From: an uncultured Altererythrobacter sp.
Lineage (GTDB): Bacteria; Pseudomonadota; Alphaproteobacteria; Sphingomonadales; Sphingomonadaceae
Reading direction: 5' to 3'
Assembly (NCBI GenBank): GCA_946885545.1
Contig: CAMPGP010000106.1
Coordinates: 1 to 7,235, forward strand
Length of the DNA stretch: 7,235 nt
Shown here: positions 4,751 through 7,235 of the stretch, piece by piece
Numbering within the stretch: the first letter of the stretch is position 1
Layout of the letters: each line of letters opens with the position of its first letter
The notes under the pieces: model-generated
What the model was told of the DNA's origin: nothing
Database searches by the model: none
What the model saw: only the letters and a program-made list of their open reading frames with translations
Program-made: the position numbers and the translations under genes

Positions 4751-6181
4751 ATGACCGACTATCCCTCCCTCCACCTCCTCATCGGCGGCGAGAAGGTTTC
4801 GGGCGGAGACCGCGACAGCGCCGAGGTGATCGACCCTGCCACCGGCGAGACGGCCGGCACCGTTCCCCACGCCACCGCCGCCGATCTCGACCGCGCGCTC
4901 GACGCGGCGCAACGCGGCTTCCACGAATGGCGCAAGACCTCCGCGGACAAGCGCGCCGCGATCCTCGCCAAGGCCGCCGGGCTGATCCGCGAGCGTGCGG
5001 GCGACATCGGCAAGGTGCTGACCCGCGAACAGGGCAAGCCGCTCAAGGAAGCGGTCGGTGAGACGATGTACTGCGCCATGCTGCTCGAATTCTACGCGCA
5101 GGAAATCAAGCGCATCTACGGCCGCACGCTGGTGCGCCCCGAAGGCCAGCGGGTCGAGGTGCAGTACCATCCCGTCGGCCCGGTCGCCGGGTTCGCGGCG
5201 TGGAATTTCCCCGCGATCAACGTCATGCGCAAGATCGGCGGCGCGCTCGCCGCGGGCTGCTCGACGATCGTCAAGCCGAGCGAGGAAACCCCGGCCGCGG
5301 GCCTCGCGCTGGTTCAGGCGCTGCTCGACGCGGGCGTGCCGGGCGACGCGGTGCAGTGCGTATTCGGCGTGCCCGACGATGTGAGCCGCCGCCTGCTCGC
5401 CTCGCCCGTCATCCGCAAGGTCACCTTCACCGGCTCGACCGCGGTAGGCAAGCACCTCGCCAAGCTCGCGGCCGACGACCTCAAGGTGGCGACGATGGAA
5501 CTGGGCGGCCACGCCCCGGTGCTCGTGTTCGAGGACAGCGACATCGACCAGGCGCTCGATACGATGGTCGGGGCGAAGTTCCGCAACGCCGGTCAGGTCT
5601 GCGTCAGCCCGACCCGCTTCCTGATCGAGGAACCGGTGTTCGAAAAATTCCGCGACGGCTTCGTCGAACGCACGAAGAAGATCGCGGTCGGCAACGGTTT
5701 CGACGACGGCACGCAGATGGGCCCGATGGCCAATTCGCGCGGGCTCGATTCGCTCGGCGACCGCATCGCCGACGCCACGGACAAGGGCGCCAAGCTGCTC
5801 GCCGGCGGATCGCGCATCGGCAACCAGGGCTACTTCCACGAACCTACCGTGCTCGCCGAAGTCCCGCTCGACGCCGAGGTGATGAACGAGGAGCCGTTCG
5901 GCCCGCTCGCACTGCTCAATCCGATGTCCGGCGAAGACGCGATGATCGCGGAGGCGAACCGCCTGCCCTACGGCCTCGCCGCCTACGCCTGGACCGACGA
6001 CCCGGCACGCCGCCGCCGCCTCGCCGCCGAGGTCGAGGCGGGCATGCTGGCGATCAACGGCGCCAGCGTCTCCGCGGTCGACGCACCGTTCGGCGGGGTG
6101 AAGTGGTCGGGCTACGGCAGCGAGGACGGGCGCGAAGGCGTCATGGCCTGCATGGTGCCCAAGACCGTCCACGAAGGCTGA
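4751..6181 (+). CDS. NAD-dependent aldehyde dehydrogenase, succinate-semialdehyde dehydrogenase-like
   Basis: A 476-residue soluble enzyme of the ALDH superfamily, full length for the family, that oxidises an aldehyde to its acid. All core residues are present: N152 in AWNFP, K175 in KPSEETP, the FTGSTAVG coenzyme loop (226-233), general base E250 in MELGG, nucleophile C284 in GQVCVSPTR, and EEPFGP at 380-385. E178 after KPS favours NAD over NADP, by analogy with other ALDHs. Position 286 is serine, so the CVC disulfide switch of E. coli GabD is absent. The overall style fits the succinate-semialdehyde dehydrogenase-like branch, but the substrate is not proven. AGGAG lies eight bases before the ATG. 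frmA starts 30 bp after its stop, so the two are almost certainly an operon, and a substrate linked to alcohol or formaldehyde metabolism is plausible. Confidence 0.95.
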   Translation: MTDYPSLHLLIGGEKVSGGDRDSAEVIDPATGETAGTVPHATAADLDRALDAAQRGFHEWRKTSADKRAAILAKAAGLIRERAGDIGKVLTREQGKPLKEAVGETMYCAMLLEFYAQEIKRIYGRTLVRPEGQRVEVQYHPVGPVAGFAAWNFPAINVMRKIGGALAAGCSTIVKPSEETPAAGLALVQALLDAGVPGDAVQCVFGVPDDVSRRLLASPVIRKVTFTGSTAVGKHLAKLAADDLKVATMELGGHAPVLVFEDSDIDQALDTMVGAKFRNAGQVCVSPTRFLIEEPVFEKFRDGFVERTKKIAVGNGFDDGTQMGPMANSRGLDSLGDRIADATDKGAKLLAGGSRIGNQGYFHEPTVLAEVPLDAEVMNEEPFGPLALLNPMSGEDAMIAEANRLPYGLAAYAWTDDPARRRRLAAEVEAGMLAINGASVSAVDAPFGGVKWSGYGSEDGREGVMACMVPKTVHEG

Positions 6182-6198
6182 TCCACTTTCCAATTTGC

Positions 6199-6203
6199 AG
6201 GAG
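6199..6203 (+). promoter_or_regulatory. Shine-Dalgarno site of frmA
   Basis: AGGAG within the 30-bp gap after the aldehyde dehydrogenase stop, eight bases before the ATG at 6212. No hairpin or terminator lies in the gap, which supports co-transcription. Confidence 0.75.
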
Positions 6204-6211
6204 CTGACACG

Positions 6212-7235
<1,024 letters not shown>

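Overview
The window is about 7.2 kb of high-GC chromosomal DNA. It looks like an alphaproteobacterium, most likely Sphingomonadales/Erythrobacteraceae. That placement is inferred from protein style, GC-rich third positions and two small exported proteins of a kind I associate with that group; no rRNA or other marker confirms it. I see no tRNA, rRNA, CRISPR array, insertion sequence, phage gene or integration scar.

Left part, minus strand (1-3311): reading leftward there is an exported 162-aa protein of unknown function with a short acidic/tyrosine pentapeptide repeat, then a hairpin that may end its transcript. After the hairpin come a glutathione S-transferase-like protein, the methionine-R-sulfoxide reductase MsrB 46 bp later, and a class A (bifunctional) penicillin-binding protein that runs off the left edge before its KTG motif. 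The GST and msrB genes are probably co-transcribed and share a thiol/oxidative-damage theme. The PBP gene, 97 bp further on, builds and cross-links peptidoglycan.

Middle (3312-4650): a 131-bp divergent intergenic region separates the exported protein from a plus-strand class I SAM-dependent methyltransferase with an N-terminal four-cysteine zinc ribbon. This is the least ordinary gene here: it uses ATA, AGA and AGG codons that its right-hand neighbour largely avoids. It converges on a minus-strand gene for a small exported two-cysteine protein, and the two stop codons overlap in a single CTAG.

Right part, plus strand (4751-7235): an NAD-preferring aldehyde dehydrogenase of the succinate-semialdehyde dehydrogenase-like group is followed after 30 bp by frmA, S-(hydroxymethyl)glutathione dehydrogenase (class III alcohol dehydrogenase), cut by the right edge. 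Each has an AGGAG ribosome site eight bases before its ATG, so they look like one operon for aldehyde/formaldehyde removal. The 100-bp divergent region ahead of it holds an inverted repeat that could be an operator.

Overall this reads as ordinary housekeeping and stress-metabolism DNA. I do not see a convincing new multi-gene system. The points most worth a second look are the zinc-ribbon methyltransferase, the repeat-bearing exported protein, the one-cysteine MsrB, the shared CTAG stops and the inverted repeat at 4660-4691. Several very long open frames lie antisense to real genes and are judged GC-driven shadows.
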